A stretch of 64,000 nucleotides of DNA, taken from NCBI GenBank assembly GCA_024711345.1, contig JANJTA010000035.1, forward strand, positions 392,170 to 456,169, read 5' to 3'. A program made the position numbers and the translations under genes. Shown piece after piece: positions 24,202-33,310 of the stretch. The first letter of the stretch is position 1; each line of letters opens with the position of its first letter. The stretch comes from Rhodanobacter sp. (lineage in GTDB: Bacteria > Pseudomonadota > Gammaproteobacteria > Xanthomonadales > Rhodanobacteraceae). The notes under the pieces are model-generated. The model saw only the letters and a program-made list of their open reading frames with translations, was not told the DNA's origin and ran no database searches.

Positions 24202-27200
24202 ATGCCCAGCCCGATCAAGCACCCGCCCCTGCCCACCACCCCGAAGCAACGCCGCTACTGGACGCCGCCGCATGGCTCCGCCCGCGCGTTGCTGCTGGCC
24301 GAGGCGGCACGCTCGCACGAGGGCCTGCTGGTGGTGGTGGCGCGCGACACCCAGCGCGCGCAGGCGCTGGAAGCGGAGCTGAAGGTCTTCGCCGGCGGCC
24401 TGCCGGTGCTGCATTTCCCCGACTGGGAAACGCTGCCCTACGACGCCTTCAGCCCGCATCCGGAAATCGTCTCGCAGCGCATCGCCACCTTGTATCGCTT
24501 GCCGAGCGTGAAGCGCGGCGTGCTGGTGGTGCCGGTGGCCACGCTGATGCAGCGGATCGCGCCGCGTTCGCATATCACCGGCTCCGGGCTGGTGCTGGCC
24601 AAGCGGCAGAAACTCGACCTCGCCAGCGAACAGCGCCGGCTGGAAGCCTCCGGCTACCGCCACGTGCCGCAGGTGGCCGAACCGGGCGATTTCGCGGTGC
24701 GCGGCGCGCTGCTGGACATCTTCCCGATGGGTACGGCCGAGCCGTACCGCATCGAGCTGTTCGACGACGAAGTGGAGTCGATCCGCAGTTTCGACCCGGA
24801 GACGCAGCGCTCGCAGCAGCCGGTGGACAAGGTCGAGCTGCTGCCCGCGCGCGAGTTCCCGCTTACCGAGGAAGCGGCCAAGCTGTTCCGCACCAACCTG
24901 CGCGAGCGCTTCCCGATCGACGTGCGCCGCTGCCCGCTGTACCAGGACATGAAGGAAGGCGTCACGCCCGGCGGCATCGAGTACTACCTGCCATTTTTCT
25001 TCCCACAAACCGCCACGTTGTTCGACTACCTCGCCGACGACGCGCTGTTCGTGCTGGGCGAGGGCGCCGGCGAGGCCGCCGACCAGTTCTGGGCGCAGAC
25101 CGCCGAGCGCTACGACCAGCGCGCGCACGACATCGAACGGCCGGTACTGCCGCCGACCGAACTCTACCTGCCGCCGGAAAAACTGCGCGAACAGCTGAAC
25201 AAGCGCCTGCGCGTGGAGGTGGTCGATCCCGGCCATGAGCATGCCGTCGACACCGGCACCCAGCCGGCGCCGGAGCTGCCGCTCAATCGCAAGGGCGAGG
25301 AACCGGGCACCTCGCTGCGGCATTTCCTGGCCAGCTATCCGGGCCGCGTGCTGATCGCCGCGGATTCGGCGGGACGGCGCGAGGCGCTGATCGAGACGCT
25401 GGCGGCGGCGGGGTTGAAGCCGCAGGGTGTCGAGCGCTGGTCGGACTTTTTCCTCCCCCTGCGACCGAAGGAAGCCCCTTTGGGGCAAGCCGGGGAAGAA
25501 GTCAGATTCGCGATCACCGTCGCCGGGCTGGAACAGGGCTTCGCGCTGGCCAAACCCGCGATCACCGTGCTCACCGAGCGCGAGCTGTACGGCGAACGGG
25601 TGCGCAGCGAGCGCGAGCGCAAGCGGCGCCGCGGTGCCGCGCGCGATCCCGAGGCGATCATCCGCGACCTCACCGAGCTGACCGCCGGCGCGCCGATCGT
25701 GCACGTCGACCACGGCGTGGGCCGTTACCAGGGCCTGGTGTCGATGGACGTGGGCGGCATGGAAGGCGAGTTCCTGGTGATCGAATACGCCAAGGGCGAC
25801 AAGCTGTACGTGCCGGTGGCGCAGCTCGGCCTGGTCAGCCGCTACTCCGGCACCGCGCCGGAGCTGGCGCCGCTGCATTCGCTGGGCGGCGACGCGTGGG
25901 AACGCGCGCGGCGCAAGGCCGCCGAGAAGGTGCGCGACGTGGCCGCCGAACTGCTGGCGATCTACGCGCAGCGCCAGGCCCGCGGCGGCGAGTCGCTGCC
26001 GATCGACCGCCAGCTGGTGGAGGAGTTCGGCTCCAGCTTCCCGTTCGAGGAGACTCCCGACCAAGAGAGCGCGATCGAGGCGGTGCTGAGCGATCTGGCC
26101 GCGCCGCGCGCGATGGACCGGGTGATCTGCGGCGACGTCGGCTTCGGCAAGACCGAGGTGGCGCTGCGCGCCGCGTTCGCCACCGCCACCGCCGGCAAGC
26201 AGGTCGCCGTGCTGGTGCCGACCACCCTGCTCGCCCAGCAGCACTACCGCAACTTCGCCGACAGGTTCGCCGACTGGCCGGTGCGGGTGGACGTGCTGTC
26301 GCGTTTCAAATCCACCAAGGAAGTGAACGAGGCGCTGAAACGCCTGGCCGACGGCCAGATCGACGTGATCGTGGGCACCCACAAGCTGCTGCAGCCGGAC
26401 GTCAAGTTCAAGAACCTGGGCCTGGTCATCGTCGACGAAGAGCAGCGCTTCGGCGTGCGCCAGAAGGAGCAGCTGAAGAAGCTGCGCGCCGAGGTGGACC
26501 TGCTCACCATGACCGCCACGCCGATCCCGCGCACGCTGAACATGGCGATGAGCGGCCTGCGCGACCTGTCGCTGATCGCCACGCCGCCGGCGCACCGCAG
26601 CGCGGTGCGCACCTTCATCTCGACATGGGACCCGGCGACGATCCGCGAGGCGCTGCAGCGCGAGCTGTCGCGCGGCGGCCAGGTGTACTTCCTGCACAAC
26701 GAGGTGCAGAGCATCGAGCGCGTCGTGCGCGAACTCGAAGAACTGGTGCCGGACGCGCGTATCCGCATCGCCCACGGCCAGATGCCCGAGCGCGAGCTGG
26801 AACAGGTGATGGCGGATTTCCACCGCCAGCGCTTCAACGTGCTGGTGTGCACCACCATCATCGAGACCGGCATCGACATCCCCACCGCCAACACCATCAT
26901 CATCGACCGCGCCGACCATTTCGGCCTGGCCCAGCTGCACCAGTTGCGCGGTCGCGTGGGCCGCTCGCACCACCGCGCGTACGCCTACCTGGTGGTGCCC
27001 GACCGCCGCTCGATCACCGCCGATGCGCAGAAGCGGCTGGAGGCGCTGGCCTCGCTGGAAGAGCTCGGCGCCGGCTTCACCCTGGCCACCCACGACCTGG
27101 AAATCCGCGGCGCCGGCGAACTGCTCGGCGACGAACAGTCCGGCCAGATCCAGGAGATCGGCTTCGGCCTGTACACCGAACTGCTGGATCGCGCCGTGCG

Positions 27201-27696
27201 CGCGCTGAAGTCGGGCAAGGTGCCGGACTTCGACCTGAGTTCCGAGCACGAGACCGAGGTGGAGCTGCACCTGCCAGCCTTGATTCCCGATGACTACCTG
27301 CCCGACGTGCATGCCCGGCTCACCCTGTACAAGCGCATCGCCAGCGCGCGCAGCGAGGACGAACTGCGCGACCTGCAGGTGGAAATGATCGACCGCTTCG
27401 GCCTGCTGCCGGAGCCGACCCGCCAGCTGTTCGCGGTGGCCGGCCTGAAGCTGATGGCCACGCCGCTGGGCATCCGCAAGCTCGATTTCGGCGCGAACGG
27501 CGGCCGCATCGTGTTCCGCGAGAAACCCGAGGTGGACCCGATGACCATCATCCGGCTGATCCAGCGGCAACCGCGCGTGTACAAGCTCGATGGCCAGGAC
27601 AAGCTCAAGGTGACGCTGGAACTGCCCGGCGCCAGCGAACGCATCCGCAGCGCGCAGGAAGTGCTGGTGACGCTGGGCGCACGCCGGCCGGCCTGA
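24202..27696 (+). CDS. mfd: Transcription-repair coupling factor Mfd
   Basis: A 1164-residue helicase-like translocase that removes RNA polymerase stalled at DNA lesions and recruits UvrA. The UvrB-homology part, the RNA-polymerase-interacting CarD-like domain (PIVHVDHGVGRYQGLVSMDV, about 495-515) and the RecG-like motor are all present. Walker A is GDVGFGKTEVALRAA from residue 644, and the DEEQ box is at 745-748. The TRCF C-terminal domain closes the protein. A segment at residues 418-433 (LPLRPKEAPLGQAGEE) looks like an in-frame repeat insertion. The ATG at 24202 is close to a TACACT -10-like box at 24188-24193. Confidence 0.96.
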   Translation: MPSPIKHPPLPTTPKQRRYWTPPHGSARALLLAEAARSHEGLLVVVARDTQRAQALEAELKVFAGGLPVLHFPDWETLPYDAFSPHPEIVSQRIATLYRLPSVKRGVLVVPVATLMQRIAPRSHITGSGLVLAKRQKLDLASEQRRLEASGYRHVPQVAEPGDFAVRGALLDIFPMGTAEPYRIELFDDEVESIRSFDPETQRSQQPVDKVELLPAREFPLTEEAAKLFRTNLRERFPIDVRRCPLYQDMKEGVTPGGIEYYLPFFFPQTATLFDYLADDALFVLGEGAGEAADQFWAQTAERYDQRAHDIERPVLPPTELYLPPEKLREQLNKRLRVEVVDPGHEHAVDTGTQPAPELPLNRKGEEPGTSLRHFLASYPGRVLIAADSAGRREALIETLAAAGLKPQGVERWSDFFLPLRPKEAPLGQAGEEVRFAITVAGLEQGFALAKPAITVLTERELYGERVRSERERKRRRGAARDPEAIIRDLTELTAGAPIVHVDHGVGRYQGLVSMDVGGMEGEFLVIEYAKGDKLYVPVAQLGLVSRYSGTAPELAPLHSLGGDAWERARRKAAEKVRDVAAELLAIYAQRQARGGESLPIDRQLVEEFGSSFPFEETPDQESAIEAVLSDLAAPRAMDRVICGDVGFGKTEVALRAAFATATAGKQVAVLVPTTLLAQQHYRNFADRFADWPVRVDVLSRFKSTKEVNEALKRLADGQIDVIVGTHKLLQPDVKFKNLGLVIVDEEQRFGVRQKEQLKKLRAEVDLLTMTATPIPRTLNMAMSGLRDLSLIATPPAHRSAVRTFISTWDPATIREALQRELSRGGQVYFLHNEVQSIERVVRELEELVPDARIRIAHGQMPERELEQVMADFHRQRFNVLVCTTIIETGIDIPTANTIIIDRADHFGLAQLHQLRGRVGRSHHRAYAYLVVPDRRSITADAQKRLEALASLEELGAGFTLATHDLEIRGAGELLGDEQSGQIQEIGFGLYTELLDRAVRALKSGKVPDFDLSSEHETEVELHLPALIPDDYLPDVHARLTLYKRIASARSEDELRDLQVEMIDRFGLLPEPTRQLFAVAGLKLMATPLGIRKLDFGANGGRIVFREKPEVDPMTIIRLIQRQPRVYKLDGQDKLKVTLELPGASERIRSAQEVLVTLGARRPA
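25450..25502 (+). repeat. Repeat-like in-frame insertion inside mfd
   Basis: The stretch encodes LPLRPKEAPLGQAGEE in Mfd. The core GCGACCGAAGGAAGCCCC (from 25471) is nearly the same as the loop of the intergenic hairpin at 33882-33899 (GCGACCAAAGGAAGTCCC), and both are flanked by C-rich and G-rich arms. This suggests a dispersed repeat that inserted in a variable part of Mfd without breaking the frame. Two copies are few, so this is a proposal. Confidence 0.4.
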
Positions 27697-27704
27697 GCCG
27701 GCCG
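27685..27704 (+). terminator. Hairpin spanning the mfd stop codon
   Basis: CGGCCGGC-CTGA-GCCGGCCG forms a perfect 8-bp stem whose loop contains the TGA stop of mfd. No T-run follows, so if it ends transcription it does not fit the simple intrinsic type. It could instead protect the mRNA 3' end. Confidence 0.3.
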
Positions 27705-28063
27705 TGGCTGCCCCGTGCCGGGGGGCTTACGATAGTCACTGGCTACCGACCGCAAGCCTGCGCACAATGCCTAGACAGCCGTCCGGATGACCCTGCACGT
27801 CCGCATTGAACCACTTCGGCTGTCTCGTGCCGCCCCGTGGTCGCCCGCCAGCGCCGGCAAGCGGCACGGCCGGAGTTGGGCCACGTACGGCGCCGTGGCA
27901 CGGCCCGTGCTTGATACGGAAGACAATGCATGGTGGACGGTTGCCGCCCGCTCCATCATTCGCGGCAGGCAGGTGGGGCGGCAAGCATGACGCGCGGTGA
28001 CACGACCTGCCGGGGGTGCAAACGGAATAGCCGGCACGACGTTCGCACAGTGGGGAGAAGCCC
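27705..28063. other. Intergenic stretch without a convincing gene
   Basis: Between mfd and the diguanylate cyclase. Short open frames exist on both strands but they overlap one another and none has a ribosome site with a recognisable protein. A TTGATA hexamer at about 27911 is the only promoter-like word seen. The last bases give the GGGGAG ribosome site of the next gene. Confidence 0.5.
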
Positions 28064-29809
28064 ATGGAAAAGCTGATCACAACGCCGACAACGGCCCGCC
28101 CAGGGCGGTCGTGGTGCAGCTTCGTGCTCGGCCTGCTGTGCTGGCTGGGGCTTGGCGCAGCCCAGGCCGCCACGCCGTTGAACGGCGCGTGGCGCGAGGC
28201 ACGCGCCGGCGACACCCCGCAGATCGTGTTGAACGAATACCATGCCGGCCTGCTGAAAAGCTTCGATCCTTCCCTGCTGCAACGTTTTCCGCAGGCTGCC
28301 GGCGGCAGCTGGGTGGTGCTCGCGGCGCAGCCGCCCTGGAACAACGACGCGCGGGTGCTGACGATCTACCCGGCCACGCTGGGCACGGTCACCGTATTCG
28401 GCGGGGGCCAGCCGCAGACGCTGGCGCTGGACGACTTCAGCGATGCCACCCACGGTCACGGCCGGCTGGCCTGGCAGCCGCCGGCCGACATGGCCGCGTC
28501 GGCGCCGATCCTGCTGAAGTTCGAGCCCTCGTCGACGCTCAGCGCCCCGGTGCGTTTCCATCTGGAAAGTCTGGGCGAATACGCGCGCAGCGACGCGCGC
28601 TGGCTGGTGCTGGCCAGTGCCTGCTTCGCGGTGATGCTGGCGATGGTGCTGATGGCGCTGAGCTTCGCGCTGATGCTGCGCGACGTCACCTACGCGTGGT
28701 ACGCCGGCTACGTGCTCTGCTACGCCTTGATCCAGGGCATCCAGACCGGCTTCGTGTTCCACCCGCTGGAATGGCAATGGCTGTCCGGCCAGGCCTTGCT
28801 GGCCGGGTCGGCCGCCGTGGCGCTGTCGGTCGCGTTCGCTTCGCTGTTCATGATGCGGTTCTGCGAACTGCAGCGTTATGCGCCGCTGCTGCGGGTACCG
28901 ATCACGGCCATGGCGGTGGGCATGATCCAGTTGGTGCTGATGCGTTGCAGCCGGATCCCGCTGTTCGTGGAGGTGGCACAGGCGCTGCTCAACCCGCTGC
29001 TGATGATCGGCGCGGTGCTGCTGCTGGTGGCGGCCATCATCGCGGCGGCGCGCGGTTCGCGCCAGGCGTGGTTCTTCCTCGCCGGCTGGACGCCGCTGCT
29101 GCTGCTCACCGCGCTGACCAGCGCCCAGGTTGGCGGCGCGCTGCCGCAGCTGGACTGGCTCAACGACGCCAGCCTGGCCGGCGGCGCGTTCGAGGCGGTG
29201 GTGCTGTCGATCGGCCTGGCCGACCGCGCGCTGCACTTGCGTCACGACCGCGACATCGTGCGGGTGCTGGCCGACCGCGACGCCCTCACCAACGTGTTCA
29301 ACCGCCGCGCCTGGACCGAGCGGGCCAGCGCGCTGCTGTCCGGCGGGCCGCCGCGGCCGATCGCACTGCTGTTTCTCGACCTGGACCATTTCAAGCTGCT
29401 GAACGACCGCCAGGGCCACAACGCCGGCGACCGGGCGCTGGTTGCCGTGGCCAAGGCGCTGGCTGCCGAGTTGCGTCCCGCCGACCTGCTCGGCCGCTAC
29501 GGCGGCGAGGAGTTCGTGGCCCTGCTCGACGGCATCCCGACGCAACAGGCGGTGCAGGTGGCCACGCGCCTGTGCCGGCGCGTGCATCGCCTGGAAATAC
29601 CGGTCAGCGAGGAGTCGCTGCTGCTCAGCGTCAGCATCGGCATCGCCATGCGCCGGGAAGGCGACGACGTGGAATCGCTGGTGGACCGCGCCGACCAGGC
29701 CATGTACGACGCCAAGCTCGGCGGCCGCAACCGGGTCTGCCTGCACGCGGACAGCACGACGCCGCGCGGCGGCCCGCACCTGCACGTGGTGGAGCAGCGC
29801 GAGCGCTGA
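28064..29809 (+). CDS. Membrane diguanylate cyclase (7TM-DISM type, GGDEF)
   Basis: A 581-residue protein that should make cyclic di-GMP from two GTP. After a signal peptide (cleavage near AAQA-ATP) comes a periplasmic 7TMR-DISM-like sensory region (residues 37-180). Seven membrane helices follow (about 185-390), then the GGDEF domain. The active motif is GGEEF at residues 480-484, and the inhibitory I-site RPAD lies at 471-474, five residues before it, so product inhibition is expected. LDLDHFKLLNDRQGHNAGD carries the metal and substrate residues. GGGGAG precedes the ATG. It stands alone; the external signal is unknown. Confidence 0.9.
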   Translation: MEKLITTPTTARPGRSWCSFVLGLLCWLGLGAAQAATPLNGAWREARAGDTPQIVLNEYHAGLLKSFDPSLLQRFPQAAGGSWVVLAAQPPWNNDARVLTIYPATLGTVTVFGGGQPQTLALDDFSDATHGHGRLAWQPPADMAASAPILLKFEPSSTLSAPVRFHLESLGEYARSDARWLVLASACFAVMLAMVLMALSFALMLRDVTYAWYAGYVLCYALIQGIQTGFVFHPLEWQWLSGQALLAGSAAVALSVAFASLFMMRFCELQRYAPLLRVPITAMAVGMIQLVLMRCSRIPLFVEVAQALLNPLLMIGAVLLLVAAIIAAARGSRQAWFFLAGWTPLLLLTALTSAQVGGALPQLDWLNDASLAGGAFEAVVLSIGLADRALHLRHDRDIVRVLADRDALTNVFNRRAWTERASALLSGGPPRPIALLFLDLDHFKLLNDRQGHNAGDRALVAVAKALAAELRPADLLGRYGGEEFVALLDGIPTQQAVQVATRLCRRVHRLEIPVSEESLLLSVSIGIAMRREGDDVESLVDRADQAMYDAKLGGRNRVCLHADSTTPRGGPHLHVVEQRER

Positions 29810-29845
29810 GCCGCTGGCCGGGAGCCGGCGCGCAGCCGGCCGCGA

Positions 29846-32116
29846 TCAGCCCGCGGCCAGCTCGCGCGCCGCCGCCACCACGTCCGCATCGCCCGGCAAC
29901 ACCAGCAGCGCCGCCCCGGCCAGCGGGGTGAAGGTGTCGGCGCCGACCACGCGCTTCAGCGGCGTGGCGCCGCAGCCGCCCTCGACGATCGCGGTGATCA
30001 CGCCCTCGCCCACGCCGGCGCTCTTGCGGCCCTCGTCCAGCACCAGGATGCGCTTCGCCGTCTTCGCCTGCGCCGCGATGAAGGCGTCGTTGAGCGGCGC
30101 CAGCCAGCGCAGGTCGACCACGCGCACCTTCCACTTCAGCTCCGCCTCGATCGTGCGCGCGGCACGCAGCGCCATCGGCACGCCGTTGCCGAAGGTGAAC
30201 ACCACCAGGTCGTTCGCCGCCTCGTGGTAGATGCGGCCCTCGCCCAGCGTCATCGCCTGGTCCGGCGCCGGATAGTCGAACTGCCACTGGCCGTCGCCGG
30301 CCTCGTACAGGTCCTTGGTCATGTACAGCGCGATCGGTTCGAGGAAAGCGCACACGCGACCATCCACTTTCGCCAGCGCCATCAGCGTGCGCAGCATCAT
30401 CGCCGCGTCGTCGCCGCGGCTGGGGCAGCCGACGACGAGACCGGGAATGTCGCGCAGCGCGGTGATCGAGTTGTCGTTGTGGAAATGGCCGCCGAAGCCC
30501 TTCTGGTAGCCCAGCGACGCCACCCGCATCACCATCGGGTTGCGGTACTGCCCGTTGGAGAAGAACTGCAGCGACGCCGCCTCGCCGCGGATCTGGTCGC
30601 AGGCATTGTGGAAGTACGCCAGGTACTGGATCTCCGGCAGCGGCAGCATGCCCATGTTCGCGTAGCCCTGGGCCAGGCCCAGGATCATCGTCTCGTCCAG
30701 CAGGGTGTTGAACACGCGGCTGCCCTTGAAGACCTTGTTGAGGCCCTTGGTGACGGTGTAGACGCCGCCCTTCTGCGCCACGTCCTCGCCGAACAGCAGC
30801 GCGTCCGGGTACTTCGCCAGCAGGTCGTGCAGGGCCTGGCCGATCTGGATCGCCAGGTGCCGCGGCGGCAGGTTTTCCGGCAGCTTGGCCGCGCCGCCGA
30901 ACACCGCCAGGCGCTTGTCGGCGTAGTCGGCGCGCTCGGCCTCGGCCTTCACCGCGGCCGGCGTGTACGGCGCCAGCGGGGCCATGACCTCCTCCAGCGA
31001 GGTCAGCCGGGGCCGTGCATCCGCATCCTCGGCGGCGGCGAAGCAGCGCTTGCGGGTGGCCTCGTACAGCTCCAGCAGCGCCTCCTTCGAGTAAAGGCCC
31101 GACTCCAGCGCGATGGCCGCCGAACGCAGCAGCGGGTCGGAGCACTCGACCGCGAACAGTTCCTCGATCGAGCGCCACTCGATCTCGAAGTCGGTGCCGG
31201 CGTGGCCCATCACGCGGGTGGTCTTGAGGTGCAGGAAGGTCGGCCGGCGCGTCGCGCGACAATGCCCCACCGCGCGCTGCACCTGGGCGTAGCCCTCGGC
31301 CAGATCCAGGCCATCGGCGAAGAAGTAATCGAGGTTGGCGCGGTGCTGGTAGTTGGCCGCGACCCAGCCGCTGGGCGTCTTCACCGAGATGCCGATGCCG
31401 TTGTCCTCGCACACGAACAGCACCGGCGCGGGCAGCTTCTGGTATGCCGTCCACGCCGCGGCGTTGAACGCGGTCTGCGCGGTGGCGTGGTTGCTGGAGG
31501 CGTCGCCGAACGAGCAGATCGCGATGCTGTCCCCGGGGATCGGCAACGGGTGGCCGATCCGCCGCGCCTGCTCGATCGCCACCGCCGTGCCCAGCGCCTT
31601 GGGCAGGTGCGAGGCGATCGTCGAGGTCTGCGGCAGCACCCACAACGGCTTGCTGCCCCACACCTTGTGGCGGCCGCCGGAGGCCGGATCGTCCTTGCTG
31701 GCGGCGAAGGACAGTGCCGAATCCATCACCGGGTCCATGCCCGGGAGCTTGCGGAAGCGCTCGGCCATGAAGCCGCCGGAGCGATAGTGCAGGAAGGCCG
31801 GATCGGTGTGCCGCGTGAGCCGCGCCACCATCGCATTGCCCTCGTGGCCGGAGCTGCCGATGGTGTAGAACACCTTGTTCTGCACGCGCAGCACGCGCGC
31901 CATCAGGTCGAGGTGGCGCGAGATCAGCTGCGATTCCAGCAGCTCGCGGAAGCCGCGCGCGTCCAGCGCGCTGCCCGGCAGCACCGCCTCGCCGTCGCGC
32001 GGCGCAGCACGCGCCTGGCCCTGCCAGAGCCGCACGAACTCGATGAAGTTCTGGTCGACGACTTCGGCACGGTTGAAGCCCTTGTGGCGGGCGCTGAGGG
32101 AGAACGGAATGGACAT
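29846..32116 (-). CDS. Fused E1 alpha-beta thiamine-diphosphate dehydrogenase (2-oxoacid dehydrogenase E1-like)
   Basis: A 756-residue protein that joins both E1 subunits of a 2-oxoacid dehydrogenase. The alpha half (residues 1-400) has the thiamine-diphosphate motif from ICSFGDASSNHATAQTAFNA to CEDNGIGISVKT. The beta half (about 435-756) has LLFGEDVAQKGGVYTVTKGL and the transketolase C-terminal fold (VRVVDLRWLAPLNDAFIAAQ). Its similarity is to branched-chain E1 proteins, where the beta motif GEDV is usual. No E2 or E3 gene is near, so the partner complex is unknown. I chose the ATG at 32116 at the start of the conserved region; the REP-c element lies just upstream. Confidence 0.8.
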   Translation of the reverse strand: MSIPFSLSARHKGFNRAEVVDQNFIEFVRLWQGQARAAPRDGEAVLPGSALDARGFRELLESQLISRHLDLMARVLRVQNKVFYTIGSSGHEGNAMVARLTRHTDPAFLHYRSGGFMAERFRKLPGMDPVMDSALSFAASKDDPASGGRHKVWGSKPLWVLPQTSTIASHLPKALGTAVAIEQARRIGHPLPIPGDSIAICSFGDASSNHATAQTAFNAAAWTAYQKLPAPVLFVCEDNGIGISVKTPSGWVAANYQHRANLDYFFADGLDLAEGYAQVQRAVGHCRATRRPTFLHLKTTRVMGHAGTDFEIEWRSIEELFAVECSDPLLRSAAIALESGLYSKEALLELYEATRKRCFAAAEDADARPRLTSLEEVMAPLAPYTPAAVKAEAERADYADKRLAVFGGAAKLPENLPPRHLAIQIGQALHDLLAKYPDALLFGEDVAQKGGVYTVTKGLNKVFKGSRVFNTLLDETMILGLAQGYANMGMLPLPEIQYLAYFHNACDQIRGEAASLQFFSNGQYRNPMVMRVASLGYQKGFGGHFHNDNSITALRDIPGLVVGCPSRGDDAAMMLRTLMALAKVDGRVCAFLEPIALYMTKDLYEAGDGQWQFDYPAPDQAMTLGEGRIYHEAANDLVVFTFGNGVPMALRAARTIEAELKWKVRVVDLRWLAPLNDAFIAAQAKTAKRILVLDEGRKSAGVGEGVITAIVEGGCGATPLKRVVGADTFTPLAGAALLVLPGDADVVAAARELAAG

Positions 32117-32149
32117 GGCGGTTATCGGTGATGTGGTGGAATGTTTTGC

Positions 32150-32208
32150 GTAGGAGCCCGCTGGCGGGCGATGCTCTTCGAAGGCATCGCCCGCCAGCGG
32201 GCTCCTAC
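32150..32208. repeat. GTAG-type REP inverted pair (REP-c)
   Basis: A short pair: the left arm begins GTAGGAGCCCGCTGGCGGGC at 32150, and the right arm ends CGGGCTCCTAC at 32208, with only about nine bases between the arms (CTCTTCGAAG). The right end supplies, on the minus strand, the TAG stop of the GST gene (32205-32207). The left end lies 34 bases upstream of the E1 fusion start. Confidence 0.88.
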
Positions 32209-32831
32209 AGCGGCGAATGCTGCATCGGGGTATGGCCGGGTTGTGCCCGCACGCGATCGAGCCACGCACGGATGTTGGGGAACGCCGACAGCTGGAAGCC
32301 GCCGTCGCCGGCGCAATGGGTGTACGCGTACAGCGCGATGTCGGCGATGCCGTAGCGCTCGCCGACGAACCAGTCGCGTCCGGCCAGGTGCTGCTCCATC
32401 ACGCCCAGTACCTGGGTGCCCTTCTGCAGCAGCGCGGGCAACTCGGCCTGGCGCGGGTGGTCGGCCGGCAGCCAGCCACGGATGAAGCGCGCCACCGCGA
32501 TGCACGGCTCGTGGCTGTACTGCTCGAAGAACAGCCATTGCAGGGTCTGCGCGCGCAGCCAGGCATCCTCGGGCCCGGAGCCATTCGGCCACAAGGCGCT
32601 GCCTTCGGCGAGGTAGCACAGGATCGCATCGGACTCGGCCAGCCGGCGGCCGTCCTCCAGCTCCAGCAGCGGCACCTTGCCGTTCGGGTTCTTGGCCAGG
32701 TAGGCCGGCGTGCGCGTCTCGCCATGCGCGCTGTCCACGTCGACCCAGCGGTAGTCGCGGCCCAGCTGGTCCAGCAGCAGCTGCAGCTTGTAGCAGTTGC
32801 CGGAGGCGCGCATGCCGTAGACGGTGATCAT
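32205..32831 (-). CDS. Glutathione S-transferase family protein
   Basis: A 208-residue GST. The thioredoxin-like N-terminal domain reads MITVYGMRASGNCYKLQLLL, with the cis-Pro region NPNGKVPLLELEDGRRLAES and the glutathione gamma-glutamyl contact ESDAILCYLAEGS. The helical C-terminal domain runs from about residue 88. The active-site Ser or Cys is probably in RASGNCYK. It is the last gene of a three-gene overlapping operon (GNAT, nucleotidyltransferase-like, GST). Its stop codon is formed by REP-c, so the last residues (HTPMQHSPL) may have been set by the repeat insertion. Confidence 0.88.
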   Translation of the reverse strand: MITVYGMRASGNCYKLQLLLDQLGRDYRWVDVDSAHGETRTPAYLAKNPNGKVPLLELEDGRRLAESDAILCYLAEGSALWPNGSGPEDAWLRAQTLQWLFFEQYSHEPCIAVARFIRGWLPADHPRQAELPALLQKGTQVLGVMEQHLAGRDWFVGERYGIADIALYAYTHCAGDGGFQLSAFPNIRAWLDRVRAQPGHTPMQHSPL

Positions 32832-33310
32832 GGCCGTTCCTCGCTCAGCTGTTTCAGCAGCGCCGCGCGCTGCAAGTCCTTGGGACGACCGAAGCTCTCG
32901 CAGAGCCGGATCTGGTCTTCGACGCAGGGCACCGGCACGGCCAGGCCGTTCACGCCGGCCAGCACGAGTTTCCCCGGCCGCACCGGTCGCCAGCCCTCGT
33001 CGGCATGAAGCTCGAGCGCGCCCATCACCTCCACCGGCGCGCCGGGGAAGCGGAAGCGGGCAAAATGCGAACGGAACCGATCGCCGTCCGCCGGCATGAA
33101 TGCAAGTTCGCGCCGCTGCGCCCAGTGCGCCATCAACGCCTCAGCGTCGGCACGCGAGGTCAGTACGTCCACGTCGGCCGCGCCGACCTCGGCGCCGAGC
33201 AGCAGCGCGGCCGTGCTGCCGATCACGCACCACGGATCGATGCAGTGCACGTGCAGGTCCGGCACCACGTCGGCCAGGGTGGCGTACAGCGCGGGCGACA
33301 GGTGGCTCAT
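32828..33310 (-). CDS. Nucleotidyltransferase-fold protein
   Basis: A 160-residue protein with the opening of a minimal nucleotidyltransferase: WCVIGSTAALLLGAEVGAAD followed by DVLTSRADAEALM, which gives the GS and DxD-like residues (D-V-D) of the fold. The rest is acidic and lacks other catalytic signs. Similar proteins of this size are mostly uncharacterised, some being antitoxin or tRNA-modifying-type MNT proteins. Its ATG overlaps the GNAT stop (33307-33310) and its stop overlaps the GST start (32828-32831), both as ATGA. The tight coupling suggests a shared task but does not reveal it. Confidence 0.65.
   Translation of the reverse strand: MSHLSPALYATLADVVPDLHVHCIDPWCVIGSTAALLLGAEVGAADVDVLTSRADAEALMAHWAQRRELAFMPADGDRFRSHFARFRFPGAPVEVMGALELHADEGWRPVRPGKLVLAGVNGLAVPVPCVEDQIRLCESFGRPKDLQRAALLKQLSEERP

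Noticed and set aside
24187-27570. 1127-codon open frame antisense to mfd
   Set aside because: Its product is His/Arg/Gln/Asp-rich low-complexity sequence with no domain, as expected for the mirror frame of a GC-rich gene. mfd on the plus strand is unambiguous.
27743-28037. Short frames on both strands between mfd and the diguanylate cyclase
   Set aside because: Mutually overlapping, unsupported by ribosome sites, and without recognisable sequence.
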